Under the pieces are notes generated by a model. It did no database searches and was not told where the DNA came from. It saw only the letters and a program-made list of their open reading frames with translations. This document shows positions 9,716 through 17,096 of a stretch of DNA of 64,000 bases, in pieces. The stretch covers positions 806,001 to 870,000 of the forward strand of contig NZ_AP020335.1 in the NCBI RefSeq assembly GCF_013340845.1, written 5' to 3'. Both the position numbers and the translations under genes were made by a program. Source of the DNA: Hydrogenovibrio marinus. Its GTDB lineage: Bacteria > Pseudomonadota > Gammaproteobacteria > Thiomicrospirales > Thiomicrospiraceae. Every line of letters begins with the position of its first letter. Within the stretch, counting starts at the first letter, position 1.

Positions 9716-9741
9716 AAAGGCCTCGTATGAGGCCTTTTTAT
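9716..9741 (+). terminator. Terminator after the TerB-like gene
   Basis: The hairpin AAAGGCCTC-GTAT-GAGGCCTTT is followed by TTA. It ends the plus-strand unit and lies 38 bases after the stop codon. Confidence 0.8.
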
Positions 9742-9764
9742 TATGGCGAATAAATTTCAGGCAA

Positions 9765-9794
9765 TAAAAAACCCAGCATAGCTGGGTTTTTTTA
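9765..9794. terminator. Bidirectional terminator at the end of the sox operon
   Basis: The hairpin AAAACCCAGC-ATA-GCTGGGTTTT has A/T runs on both sides, so it can terminate in either direction. On the minus strand it lies 23 bases after the soxA stop and closes soxXYZA. Confidence 0.85.
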
Positions 9795-9816
9795 TTGGAT
9801 CTAGTCTAGTGAGCGA

Positions 9817-10647
9817 TTACTCGCGGTAGCTTGGACCGTTAATTTCTAGACCGTTATCCATATAAGCTTCGTAGAACTCTAGATTTCTGTAGACTTCGCT
9901 TTGAGCTTTAAATGGTTTCAAACGCATGTTTTTGTTACAACCACCATAACGACGGTGCAATGTACCTAGCTCTTGCCATTTAGCACGGAAAACAGGGAAA
10001 CCTGTTGTGTGCCCTAGGTTAGCAGAAAGGATGTTAGCACGAGCCTTACGACCTGCGTTGTAAGTGTGACATTTAGCACAAGAAAGGTTCAATTGACCAT
10101 GTGGTGTAATAAAGAACTTCTCACCCTCAAGGAATGCTTTTTTAGCACCTTCAGAGTTGATTACAACATGGATTTTTTGACCGCGTGCTTGGTCTGCATA
10201 AAAGGCTGAAAGTTTTGCAATATCGCCTTTTTTCCATTTAAAAGGTTTTAGTCCAGCATCAGTACGACATTGGTTGATTTGACCTTCTAGAGTTTCTACT
10301 TGTTGTGTTTTCTCGTCGAAGCGAGGGAACATAACACGTACTTTAGTTACGTCAGAACCGAAACATTTGTCGTAAACGGCTTTATCTTTGTTGTACAAAG
10401 CTTCACCTGCATCAATTGCATCTAGATATGGAGGAAATTCCATAACAGCTTTGAATTGAGACATTTTGTCAGCTGAGTAGATATAAGCACCGTCTTTGTA
10501 TGCTGAAATATCAATATTCGGGTTTTTTGCTTTGAAATATTTGACTAAGTCTTGACGACTTTGTTCTGGATCAATGCTGGCAGCCATAGAAACTGTGGCT
10601 GTCGCTGTTGCGCCTAACGCTAAGGCAACTAGCAATGTTTTCTTCAT
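9817..10647 (-). CDS. soxA: Sulfur oxidation c-type cytochrome SoxA
   Basis: This periplasmic subunit of SoxAX oxidatively joins thiosulfate sulfur to the SoxY carrier cysteine. The 276-residue precursor has a cleavable signal peptide (about 1-22, ending SMAA). It has one haem motif, CAKCH, at 190-194. The persulfidated ligand cysteine is C237 in GGCNKNMRLKPF. C95 and C127 sit where diheme SoxA proteins carry the other haem or disulfide, making this a mono-haem SoxA. It is the last gene of soxXYZA, separated from soxZ by a 91-base gap containing a perfect hairpin, with a strong GGAGG ribosome site. Confidence 0.97.
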   Translation of the reverse strand: MKKTLLVALALGATATATVSMAASIDPEQSRQDLVKYFKAKNPNIDISAYKDGAYIYSADKMSQFKAVMEFPPYLDAIDAGEALYNKDKAVYDKCFGSDVTKVRVMFPRFDEKTQQVETLEGQINQCRTDAGLKPFKWKKGDIAKLSAFYADQARGQKIHVVINSEGAKKAFLEGEKFFITPHGQLNLSCAKCHTYNAGRKARANILSANLGHTTGFPVFRAKWQELGTLHRRYGGCNKNMRLKPFKAQSEVYRNLEFYEAYMDNGLEINGPSYRE

Positions 10648-10669
10648 CCCATTCCTCCGTCCGAGAACT

Positions 10670-10727
10670 CTTTATTTATAAAGTATTATTATAGAGAATT
10701 TTGGAATCTGCCATTTGGCAGATTCCA
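10670..10727 (-). promoter_or_regulatory. Hairpins in the soxZ-soxA gap
   Basis: A perfect 12-bp inverted repeat with a 2-base centre (10702-10727, arms TGGAATCTGCCA) follows soxZ. A second small hairpin (CTTTAT/ATAAAG, 10670-10683) lies closer to soxA. Neither is followed by a long T run on the minus strand, so mRNA processing or partial attenuation is likelier than full termination. The arm contains AATCTGCCA, which matches the core of the dispersed repeat in this window. Confidence 0.6.
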
Positions 10728-10738
10728 GGCAGATTAAA

Positions 10739-11050
10739 TTACTTCAAAGTAATAGAATCAGTACCTTTATCACCGATGTTAGAAGCAACGTTTAGAGTTA
10801 CTTTATCACCTTTGTTTGCTTTAACTTTAACACCAAGGTATGGGTTTGCAGAAACAGCACCAGACCATTGAGCGTCGATTGCTTTAGTTCCGTTAACCAA
10901 TACTTCAACTACGTTGATGTAGTTAGCTGGATATGGCTTACCAGTTTTTTTGTTCATGCGAGCACCTGATTCCATTGGGTGCTTGATTAGTGCCTTAACT
11001 TCAGCGATGCCACCTTTAGATTTTCCACGCATTCTGATTTTGATTGACAT
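10739..11050 (-). CDS. soxZ: Thiosulfate oxidation carrier complex protein SoxZ
   Basis: This 103-residue partner subunit forms the SoxYZ heterodimer on which thiosulfate is oxidised in the periplasm. The family start is seen in IKIRMRGKSKGGIAEVKALIKHPME. The C-terminal beta-sandwich wording (GTKAIDAQWSGAVSANPYL) is also characteristic. It has no signal peptide, as usual, because it is exported with SoxY. It lies 54 bases after soxY with a clear AAAGGA ribosome site. Confidence 0.96.
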   Translation of the reverse strand: MSIKIRMRGKSKGGIAEVKALIKHPMESGARMNKKTGKPYPANYINVVEVLVNGTKAIDAQWSGAVSANPYLGVKVKANKGDKVTLNVASNIGDKGTDSITLK

Positions 11051-11104
11051 GTTATTTCCTTTAAAATTTGCAGTTATTCTAATAAAGTTTACGTGAAAAG
11101 TGGA

Positions 11105-11572
11105 TTAACCACCACAACCACCGATAGTAACTTTAACTTCTTGTTCTGCTTTGTATAGCTTACCACCAGCTTTAACGATAGCTACTACGTTTTGAGTTTC
11201 ACCCATTTTGATGCGAGTAGAAACATAACCTTCTGCAGCACTTGCGAAGCTGTATTCGCAAACTAGAGGCATAGGGTTTTTGCTAGCAACGATTGAAATA
11301 GACTCGACGCCTTTCATTTTAGAAGCGTCTACAGTGATAGGTGTAACTGCACCGTTTTCAGCGATAGCCGGAGCTTTAAGGCTGATGTCGCCAGAAGCAG
11401 TAGCTGCAGCAGTACCATACATGCCGTTAAGAGCGTCATCTACTTTTTTAGCATCAAAAGCTTTTTTGTTCCAATCAGCTAAAACAGTTGAAGGTGTTAG
11501 AAGACCAGCGTTAACTGCAACAGCAGCTGCACCAGTAGCTAGAGTACCTTTAAGGAAAGATCTACGTTTCAT
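11105..11572 (-). CDS. soxY: Thiosulfate oxidation carrier protein SoxY
   Basis: This 155-residue carrier protein holds sulfur intermediates on a cysteine at the end of a flexible C-terminal arm. The precursor begins MKRRSFLKG, a twin-arginine signal, so it is exported folded with SoxZ. The mature protein ends in GGCGG, with the carrier Cys at 153. All key features are present and the length is normal for the family. It is the second gene of the soxXYZA operon, 37 bases after soxX. Confidence 0.97.
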   Translation of the reverse strand: MKRRSFLKGTLATGAAAVAVNAGLLTPSTVLADWNKKAFDAKKVDDALNGMYGTAAATASGDISLKAPAIAENGAVTPITVDASKMKGVESISIVASKNPMPLVCEYSFASAAEGYVSTRIKMGETQNVVAIVKAGGKLYKAEQEVKVTIGGCGG

Positions 11573-11609
11573 AAGGTTTTAAACTCCCGTTTAAGGTTTA
11601 ATTTAAAAA

Positions 11610-11984
11610 TTACAGTGTATAGATGAAATCAACGATTTCATGTATTTGTTTATCTGTAAGGATTCCGTTTTGTCCGAACGGAGGCATCATGCTGTTTGGA
11701 ACCTGAGTATTTGGTTTACCCCAAATTTTGTCAAAAAGTTTTTGCTTGTCTGGGTAACGCAACTTCATGGCAATTAACGCAGGACCAATATTTCCAGCCA
11801 GTTCGCCGCCTTGAATAGCATGGCATGCAAGACAGTTTCCTTGGGATCTACTGAAAGCCAGTTTTTTGCCTGCTTCAACACTTGTCATCTCTTTATCACC
11901 AGCTTGTGCTGATAACGGAGCTACGGCAAATGCTGTAGTAATTGCGGCGGCAGTCAGTAAGTGCTTCATTTTAGTTTTCAACAT
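11610..11984 (-). CDS. soxX: Sulfur oxidation c-type cytochrome SoxX
   Basis: This 124-residue mono-haem subunit of SoxAX receives the electrons released when thiosulfate is conjugated to SoxY. It has a Sec signal peptide (about 1-28, ending AQA), a haem site CLACH at 51-55, and a distal Met ligand in SMMPPFG (about 99-100). It is short, like type-I SoxX. Its ATG has a strong AGGAGG ribosome site seven bases upstream, and it is the first gene of the operon. No confident promoter could be picked out in the 188-base gap to the M48 protease gene. Confidence 0.96.
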   Translation of the reverse strand: MLKTKMKHLLTAAAITTAFAVAPLSAQAGDKEMTSVEAGKKLAFSRSQGNCLACHAIQGGELAGNIGPALIAMKLRYPDKQKLFDKIWGKPNTQVPNSMMPPFGQNGILTDKQIHEIVDFIYTL

Positions 11985-12172
11985 TCTTATCCTCCTGAAA
12001 AAAAGCCAGACGACTTTTTTATCTGTTCTTCCTATTTATATTTTGAATAGGTTTTGAGCAGTTTGTGCTCTTAGACGCATAGGTTACTGATATATGAAAT
12101 ATACGCAAGTGTTTTATCAAAAATCCCGATAGCAATATTTAATACTGCTAAAAAAAAATTTATGCCAGGAGA

Positions 12173-13591
12173 TTATTTTAATTTTTGTTCTGCAATTTTT
12201 TGATCCATAGATGCTTGATTTTCAAGCTGAATCAGCTTATTGAAGAAGAGGCTGCTTTTATCTTTTTCAAGCAGTTTTGCCTGTTTGACTAGGTAAAGGG
12301 TTTTGGAAGTGTTGCCAATATTGTAGTTTGCCAAGGCGTTGTAGTAATAGGAGTATTTTGTTTCATTTTGAGTTGAAAATAGGCGAGCAAGCTCTGAATA
12401 CATCAAGTACTGGGAGTGAAATTTTGGGGTCGCTTTTCTCAGTAGTTCAATTGCCTTATCAATTTGATTATTTTGCTCTAATGCTAAAGCATGCAGGTAT
12501 GGAATACTGAAGTCAGATGGATAAATTGCTTCTAAATAGGTGAACTCGCGATGTCCTAGCTCAGGGTTTATCACAGAATCAACCTGTGCCTGCAACAAGC
12601 GATAAAGTTTATTGTTAGGATATTGCTTGGTGGCATCTTTTAAACATTGTATGTTGAATGACGATACTTTTTTTGGAGTTGACTGGAGTGACTTTAAATT
12701 TTCCAAGTAGCATTGCTCGTTTTTATCAAGGTGCTTGTCACCATAACTATCGTCAATATGAAGTAATAATTTCATACGTAGTTGTATGAGCTTTAATGAA
12801 TTTTTGTGGTAAACCCGTTTGCTGTCTTTGGAGAGTTGATAGGCTCTTTCTTTTGCTTTGGCTAAGCGCTCTTCTGTTACAGGGTGTGTTAGGAGAATTT
12901 CTGGTGCTTTGAATTCATTGAGTTGAGATTCTTTTTCTAAGCGGCCAAAAAAATCTGACATGGCGTAAGGGTTGTAACCTGCTTTATCTAAGTACTTGAT
13001 GCCAAAATAATCAGCTTCGTTTTCATGAATACGCGAGTTTTTTAGTTGTTGTTGAATGTTGAGCCCCATGCCACCCATATAGGTTGCGATGCCGGCGCTA
13101 ACGTCTTGAGAGCCAATGAGGATTGCCGCAATAAGCGAGGCGATGCTGGTGACGCTAACATTGTTTTGGTATTCAAATGTTCGTGATAAATGTCGCTGGG
13201 TTACGTGAGCGATTTCGTGCGCCATGACAGAAGCAAGTTCATCTTCGGTTCTTGCGGCAAGTATGAGTCCTGTATGTATTCCAATGACGCCATTGGGGCC
13301 AGCAAAGGCGTTGACTTCTGGATCATTGAGTATGTAGAAAGTGAATTGGCGGTCTTGTCCGGTTTGGCTGGCAATTTTATTACCGATATGCCGGACATAG
13401 CTAAGCGTGGTTGGGTCGTAAAACAAGTCATATTGTTCATGAAGTGCTACAGAGAAAGCCCTACCCAAAGAGGTCTCCGTTTGAGAGTCATAATCCTTTA
13501 AGTCGGGAGCGCCAAGATCAGGTAGGTTGCTACCGAGTGCCAAGGGCGACATACTAAGGGTTAAACATAAGAAGAGTATGGTTTTTTGCAT
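12173..13591 (-). CDS. Periplasmic M48 metalloprotease with TPR domain (BepA-like)
   Basis: This 472-residue zinc protease is of the BepA/YfgC type, which monitors outer-membrane protein assembly in the periplasm. A Sec signal peptide covers about 1-20. The catalytic motif HEIAHVTQRH and the third zinc ligand in NEADYFGIKYL are intact. An alpha-helical C-terminal half (about 270-470), with repeated LYRLLQAQ and HALALEQNNQIDKAIELLRKA segments, is a TPR array. It is upstream of soxX on the same strand but separated from it by 188 bases, so a functional link to Sox is not implied. Confidence 0.9.
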   Translation of the reverse strand: MQKTILFLCLTLSMSPLALGSNLPDLGAPDLKDYDSQTETSLGRAFSVALHEQYDLFYDPTTLSYVRHIGNKIASQTGQDRQFTFYILNDPEVNAFAGPNGVIGIHTGLILAARTEDELASVMAHEIAHVTQRHLSRTFEYQNNVSVTSIASLIAAILIGSQDVSAGIATYMGGMGLNIQQQLKNSRIHENEADYFGIKYLDKAGYNPYAMSDFFGRLEKESQLNEFKAPEILLTHPVTEERLAKAKERAYQLSKDSKRVYHKNSLKLIQLRMKLLLHIDDSYGDKHLDKNEQCYLENLKSLQSTPKKVSSFNIQCLKDATKQYPNNKLYRLLQAQVDSVINPELGHREFTYLEAIYPSDFSIPYLHALALEQNNQIDKAIELLRKATPKFHSQYLMYSELARLFSTQNETKYSYYYNALANYNIGNTSKTLYLVKQAKLLEKDKSSLFFNKLIQLENQASMDQKIAEQKLK

Positions 13592-13649
13592 AAAATTCGG
13601 TTAGGCTTTAGTTGAGAGTATTATAAAACGAAGCATGAAAGACATATAT

Positions 13650-13682
13650 AAAGAATCATGACTTTTAAAGAATCATGACTTT
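13650..13682 (+). repeat. Tandem 17-base duplication before tusA
   Basis: AAAGAATCATGACTTT occurs twice (13650-13665 and 13667-13682), with a period of 17 bases. Each copy carries an ATG. The second opens an in-frame 17-codon extension of tusA that is probably not used. Confidence 0.75.
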
Positions 13683-13725
13683 GTTTCAGTTGGTTTGTCA
13701 TCTAAAATTTATAATTTTCGTTTTG

Positions 13726-13971
13726 ATGGGTGATAGAGTTTTGTATAAAAACTATGAGTTGGATATGACAGGGTTGGCTTGTCCAATGCCGATTGTAAAG
13801 TTGAAAAAGTTTTTGGCGGAGCATCCAGGTGAAAGCCTTGAAATTGATTTTAAAGCTTCGGATAAAGGTGCTATGAAAGATGTTCCGGCGTTTTGCCGGC
13901 AGCAAGGCTTGGATTGCCTCTTCAAAAAAGAAGATCAAGGTTTTTTGTATTTCAAGCTGACGAAGAGTTGA
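13726..13971 (+). CDS. tusA: TusA-family sulfur carrier protein
   Basis: This small sulfurtransferase carries persulfide on the Cys of the CPMP motif (LDMTGLACPMPIVKLKK). The chosen ATG gives 81 residues and an N-terminal spacing like E. coli TusA. An in-frame ATG at 13675 would add 17 mostly hydrophobic residues and has no better ribosome site. In sulfur oxidisers, TusA with a DsrE-type partner shuttles sulfane sulfur in the cytoplasm toward oxidation or cofactor synthesis. The next gene, dsrE2-like, begins four bases after the stop, indicating one transcript and a shared role. Confidence 0.88.
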   Translation: MGDRVLYKNYELDMTGLACPMPIVKLKKFLAEHPGESLEIDFKASDKGAMKDVPAFCRQQGLDCLFKKEDQGFLYFKLTKS

Positions 13972-13975
13972 ATGT

Positions 13976-14497
13976 ATGGATAGTGAAACATCACAGGAAC
14001 AGGTCAGTATTATTTTGACAAAAGGGTCGCTTGACTGGGTTTATGCAACGCTTATTCTTGCGAGTACAGCCGCCGCGATGGGGAAAAAAGTAGATGTTTT
14101 TTGTTCTTTTTATGGTGTGAAAGGGTTGTATCGTAATACCTCTAGCCTAAAAGTTTCCCCTCTAGCAAATCCAGCCATGATTTTAAGACTTCCAGTTGGC
14201 CCAGGTTGGTTGAAAAAAATTGACTGGAATAAAGTATTGCCTCAGGTTATATGGATTATTCCCGGCATGACCGCTCTGGTTACCTTTGCATTCAAGCTAC
14301 AGATGAAGCGTCAAAATCAACTGCCCATTGATGAGCTTAGAACATTATGTTTGGATTTAGGGGTGAAGTTTACTGCCTGTTCAATGGCGTTTGACCTTTT
14401 AGGTATTAGTGAATCAGATCTTATAGATGAAATAGAAATAGCAGGTGCAGCGACGTACTTTGCAGAAAGCCCACCTTCTCAGAGCTTGTTTATCTGA
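13976..14497 (+). CDS. DsrE2-like sulfurtransferase (DsrE/DsrF/DrsH family)
   Basis: This 173-residue member of the DsrE superfamily most resembles the membrane-associated DsrE2 subtype. The start VSIILTKGSLDWVYATLILASTAAAMGKKV is the family alpha/beta fold. A hydrophobic stretch (VIWIIPGMTALVTFAFKL, about 84-101) follows the PVGPG turn. The conserved Cys lies in KFTACSMAFDLLG, with GAATYFAE near the end. DsrE2 proteins accept sulfur from rhodanese or TusA. Adjacency to tusA fits this, whereas dsrAB and hdr genes are not in the window. Confidence 0.85.
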   Translation: MDSETSQEQVSIILTKGSLDWVYATLILASTAAAMGKKVDVFCSFYGVKGLYRNTSSLKVSPLANPAMILRLPVGPGWLKKIDWNKVLPQVIWIIPGMTALVTFAFKLQMKRQNQLPIDELRTLCLDLGVKFTACSMAFDLLGISESDLIDEIEIAGAATYFAESPPSQSLFI

Positions 14498-14536
14498 AGC
14501 AAGCTGAGAAAAGGGAACGGAAAGAAGAGAGAAGTA

Positions 14537-15421
14537 ATGTTGTATAAGAAGATTACCAAAGCCATTTTACCTGTAGCCGGTTTGGGTACACGGTTTTTAC
14601 CTGCAACCAAGGCTATTCCAAAAGAGATGTTGACAGTGGTTGATAAGCCGTTGATTCAATATATTGTTCATGAAGCTGCTGAAGCTGGCATAACCGATAT
14701 TATATTAGTGACCCACTCTAGTAAGAATGCAATAGAAAACCATTTTGATAAGCACTATGAGCTGGAAACAGAGCTGCAGTTAAGGGGGAAAGAGGAACGT
14801 CTGATCCCGATTCAAGAGATTACGCCTGAAGGTGTTCGGATTGTGAGTGTTCGTCAGCCAGAAGCGCTAGGACTGGGGCATGCTATTTTATGTGCAGAGC
14901 CTGTTATCGCAAGTGATGAACCTTTTGCGGTGTTGCTGCCGGATGTTTTGATGTATCACTCGAAAAAAGGGTGTTTGGCACAGATGGTGGATTTTTATGA
15001 AAAAGTCCATACAAGTGTTATTGCTTTGGAAGCGGTACCAGAGGATCAGGTGGAAAAGTACGGTATTGCAGCAATCAATGGCGCGGATATGCGTATTTCC
15101 AGTTTGGTGGAAAAACCCAAAAAAGGAGACGCACCATCTAATCTGTCTGTTGTCGGGCGTTATATTTTTACCCCTCGTTTGATGCAACTTTTAAAAATTA
15201 CTAAACCTGGGGCAGGCGGTGAAATTCAGCTGACTGACGCAATGGATAGGTTGCTAGATGAAGAGGTAATGTTCGGCTTTGAATTTAAAGATGGTAAAAG
15301 CTACGATTGTGGTGATAAACAGGGGTTTTTACAAGCTAATATCGAATATGCATTGCGTGATCCAAAACTAGGAGCTGACTTTAAAGAATACTTGAAATCT
15401 TTGGATATAGATTCGATTTAA
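14537..15421 (+). CDS. galU: UTP-glucose-1-phosphate uridylyltransferase
   Basis: This 294-residue enzyme makes UDP-glucose from glucose-1-phosphate and UTP in the cytoplasm, feeding polysaccharide and lipopolysaccharide synthesis. The nucleotide-binding loop LPVAGLGTRFLPATKAIPKEML occurs at the N-terminus. VEKPKKGDAPSNLSVVGRYIF and a GEIQLTDAM motif follow in the expected places. It is the first gene of a galU-pgi-dehydrogenase cluster concerned with sugar nucleotides. Confidence 0.97.
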   Translation: MLYKKITKAILPVAGLGTRFLPATKAIPKEMLTVVDKPLIQYIVHEAAEAGITDIILVTHSSKNAIENHFDKHYELETELQLRGKEERLIPIQEITPEGVRIVSVRQPEALGLGHAILCAEPVIASDEPFAVLLPDVLMYHSKKGCLAQMVDFYEKVHTSVIALEAVPEDQVEKYGIAAINGADMRISSLVEKPKKGDAPSNLSVVGRYIFTPRLMQLLKITKPGAGGEIQLTDAMDRLLDEEVMFGFEFKDGKSYDCGDKQGFLQANIEYALRDPKLGADFKEYLKSLDIDSI

Positions 15422-15461
15422 GAATTAAAGTTAGACGAAGAATAAAAAAAGAAGGGTGCTT

Positions 15462-17096
15462 ATGACATTAGATGCTTCACCTGCTTGGCAAGCTTTACAA
15501 GTACATTGTGATGCTGGCTTGGGAACAATGTCCATGTCTCAGTTGTTTAAAAACGATAGTAATCGAACAGACAAATTTTCTCATGAATTTGATGATCTTT
15601 ACGTTGATTATTCCAAAAATCGCATCACAGAAGAGACAATGTCTCTTCTTTTTGAATTGGCGGATCAACAAGATTTGTCAGGCTGGATTTATAAATTGTT
15701 ATCCGGTGAAAAGGTCAATGACACAGAAGATAGACCAGCGCTTCACACTGCGCTAAGGGCTAATCACAAAGGTGTTAGCGGGCTTGCAGCACTGGTACAG
15801 GATGATGTTGATGCTCAGTTTGACAGCATGGCAAGAATTGTCAATAAAGTACGTTCTGGACACTGGCGTGGCTTTAGTGGTAAGGCAATTACGGATGTTG
15901 TGAATATTGGTGTGGGTGGTTCTGATTTGGGGCCATTAATGATTACTCAAAGCTTGCAGACCATTCAATCCCCAGTGAATCTTCATTTCATTTCCTCTAT
16001 CGACGGTACCCAAACATCTAATCTTCTAAACAAACTTAAACAAGAAACGACACTCTTCATTTTGGCGTCAAAATCTTTTACGACGATTGATACACTTTCC
16101 AATGCTGAAACAGCAATAGACTGGTTGGAAGAGGCTATTAAGGACAAGCAAGAAATCTACTCGCAGCACTTTATCGGTGTGTCGACTAAGCCCGATATGA
16201 TGACGGAATGGGGGATTCCCCCTGAAAACCAGCTTATTTTTTGGGATTGGGTAGGAGGTCGCTATTCATTGTGGTCTGCCATTGGTTTGCCTATAGCGCT
16301 ACAAATTGGTATGGATAAGTTCAGAGAGTTGCTTGAAGGTGCCAGAATTATGGATGAGCACTTTGGATTAGAGCCTTTTGAGCGGAATCTTCCTGTTATC
16401 TTGGGCTTGATAGATATCTGGAATATTAATTTTTTAAACATTCAGAAAAAAGCGATTCTTCCTTACGATGCCCGTCTGAAATACCTTCCTTCATATCTTG
16501 AACAGTTAGTTATGGAGAGCAACGGGAAATCCGTCAATAGAGATGGTAAAGAAGTTGGTTACAAGACTTGTCCTGTTCTTTGGGGGGAGGTCGGCCCTAA
16601 TGCACAACATGCCTTTTATCAGTTGCTGCATCAAGGGACACAAAAGGTGATGTGTGATTTTTTTGCTCTGAAGATTAGAGATGATTTTGATGCCAGTTCT
16701 CATACAGGCAGAAATGAAAGTTTGAAGTCTCAGCATGAGTTGGCTTTGGCGAATTGTTTTGCGCAATCCCGTGTGTTGATGCTGGGGGATGATGCGATTC
16801 CGGAGAGCTTGAAGGCTAACTTTGATTCTCCTTTTAAGCACTATCCGGGTAACCAGCCGTCGAATACGATTTTGATGAAGGATATTTCGCCTAAAACACT
16901 AGGGATGTTGATTGCACTTTACGAGCATAAGACTTTTGTAGAAGGAGTGATTTGGGAGATTAACTCTTTTGATCAGTGGGGGGTTGAGCTTGGAAAATTG
17001 ATTGCCAAAGAGACCAAAGCGGCATTACGGGATGCTTCTTTAGCGGAACAGTTTGATGCTTCAACAAGAAAACTGATTGAGAAGGTGACATCATGA
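15462..17096 (+). CDS. pgi: Glucose-6-phosphate isomerase
   Basis: This 544-residue enzyme interconverts glucose-6-phosphate and fructose-6-phosphate. Both PGI signatures are present: GRYSLWSAIGLPIAL in the middle and GVIWEINSFDQWGVELGK near the C-terminus. NVGVGGSDLGP-like wording (VNIGVGGSDLGPLM) is also intact. The ATG at 15462 is chosen over the in-frame GTG six bases earlier because GAAGG lies at good spacing for it. The stop overlaps the next gene by four bases, showing translational coupling. Confidence 0.95.
   Translation: MTLDASPAWQALQVHCDAGLGTMSMSQLFKNDSNRTDKFSHEFDDLYVDYSKNRITEETMSLLFELADQQDLSGWIYKLLSGEKVNDTEDRPALHTALRANHKGVSGLAALVQDDVDAQFDSMARIVNKVRSGHWRGFSGKAITDVVNIGVGGSDLGPLMITQSLQTIQSPVNLHFISSIDGTQTSNLLNKLKQETTLFILASKSFTTIDTLSNAETAIDWLEEAIKDKQEIYSQHFIGVSTKPDMMTEWGIPPENQLIFWDWVGGRYSLWSAIGLPIALQIGMDKFRELLEGARIMDEHFGLEPFERNLPVILGLIDIWNINFLNIQKKAILPYDARLKYLPSYLEQLVMESNGKSVNRDGKEVGYKTCPVLWGEVGPNAQHAFYQLLHQGTQKVMCDFFALKIRDDFDASSHTGRNESLKSQHELALANCFAQSRVLMLGDDAIPESLKANFDSPFKHYPGNQPSNTILMKDISPKTLGMLIALYEHKTFVEGVIWEINSFDQWGVELGKLIAKETKAALRDASLAEQFDASTRKLIEKVTS

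Noticed and set aside
13675-13725. Longer tusA start from the ATG in the tandem repeat
   Set aside because: It would add 17 hydrophobic residues not found in TusA; the later ATG gives normal family length.
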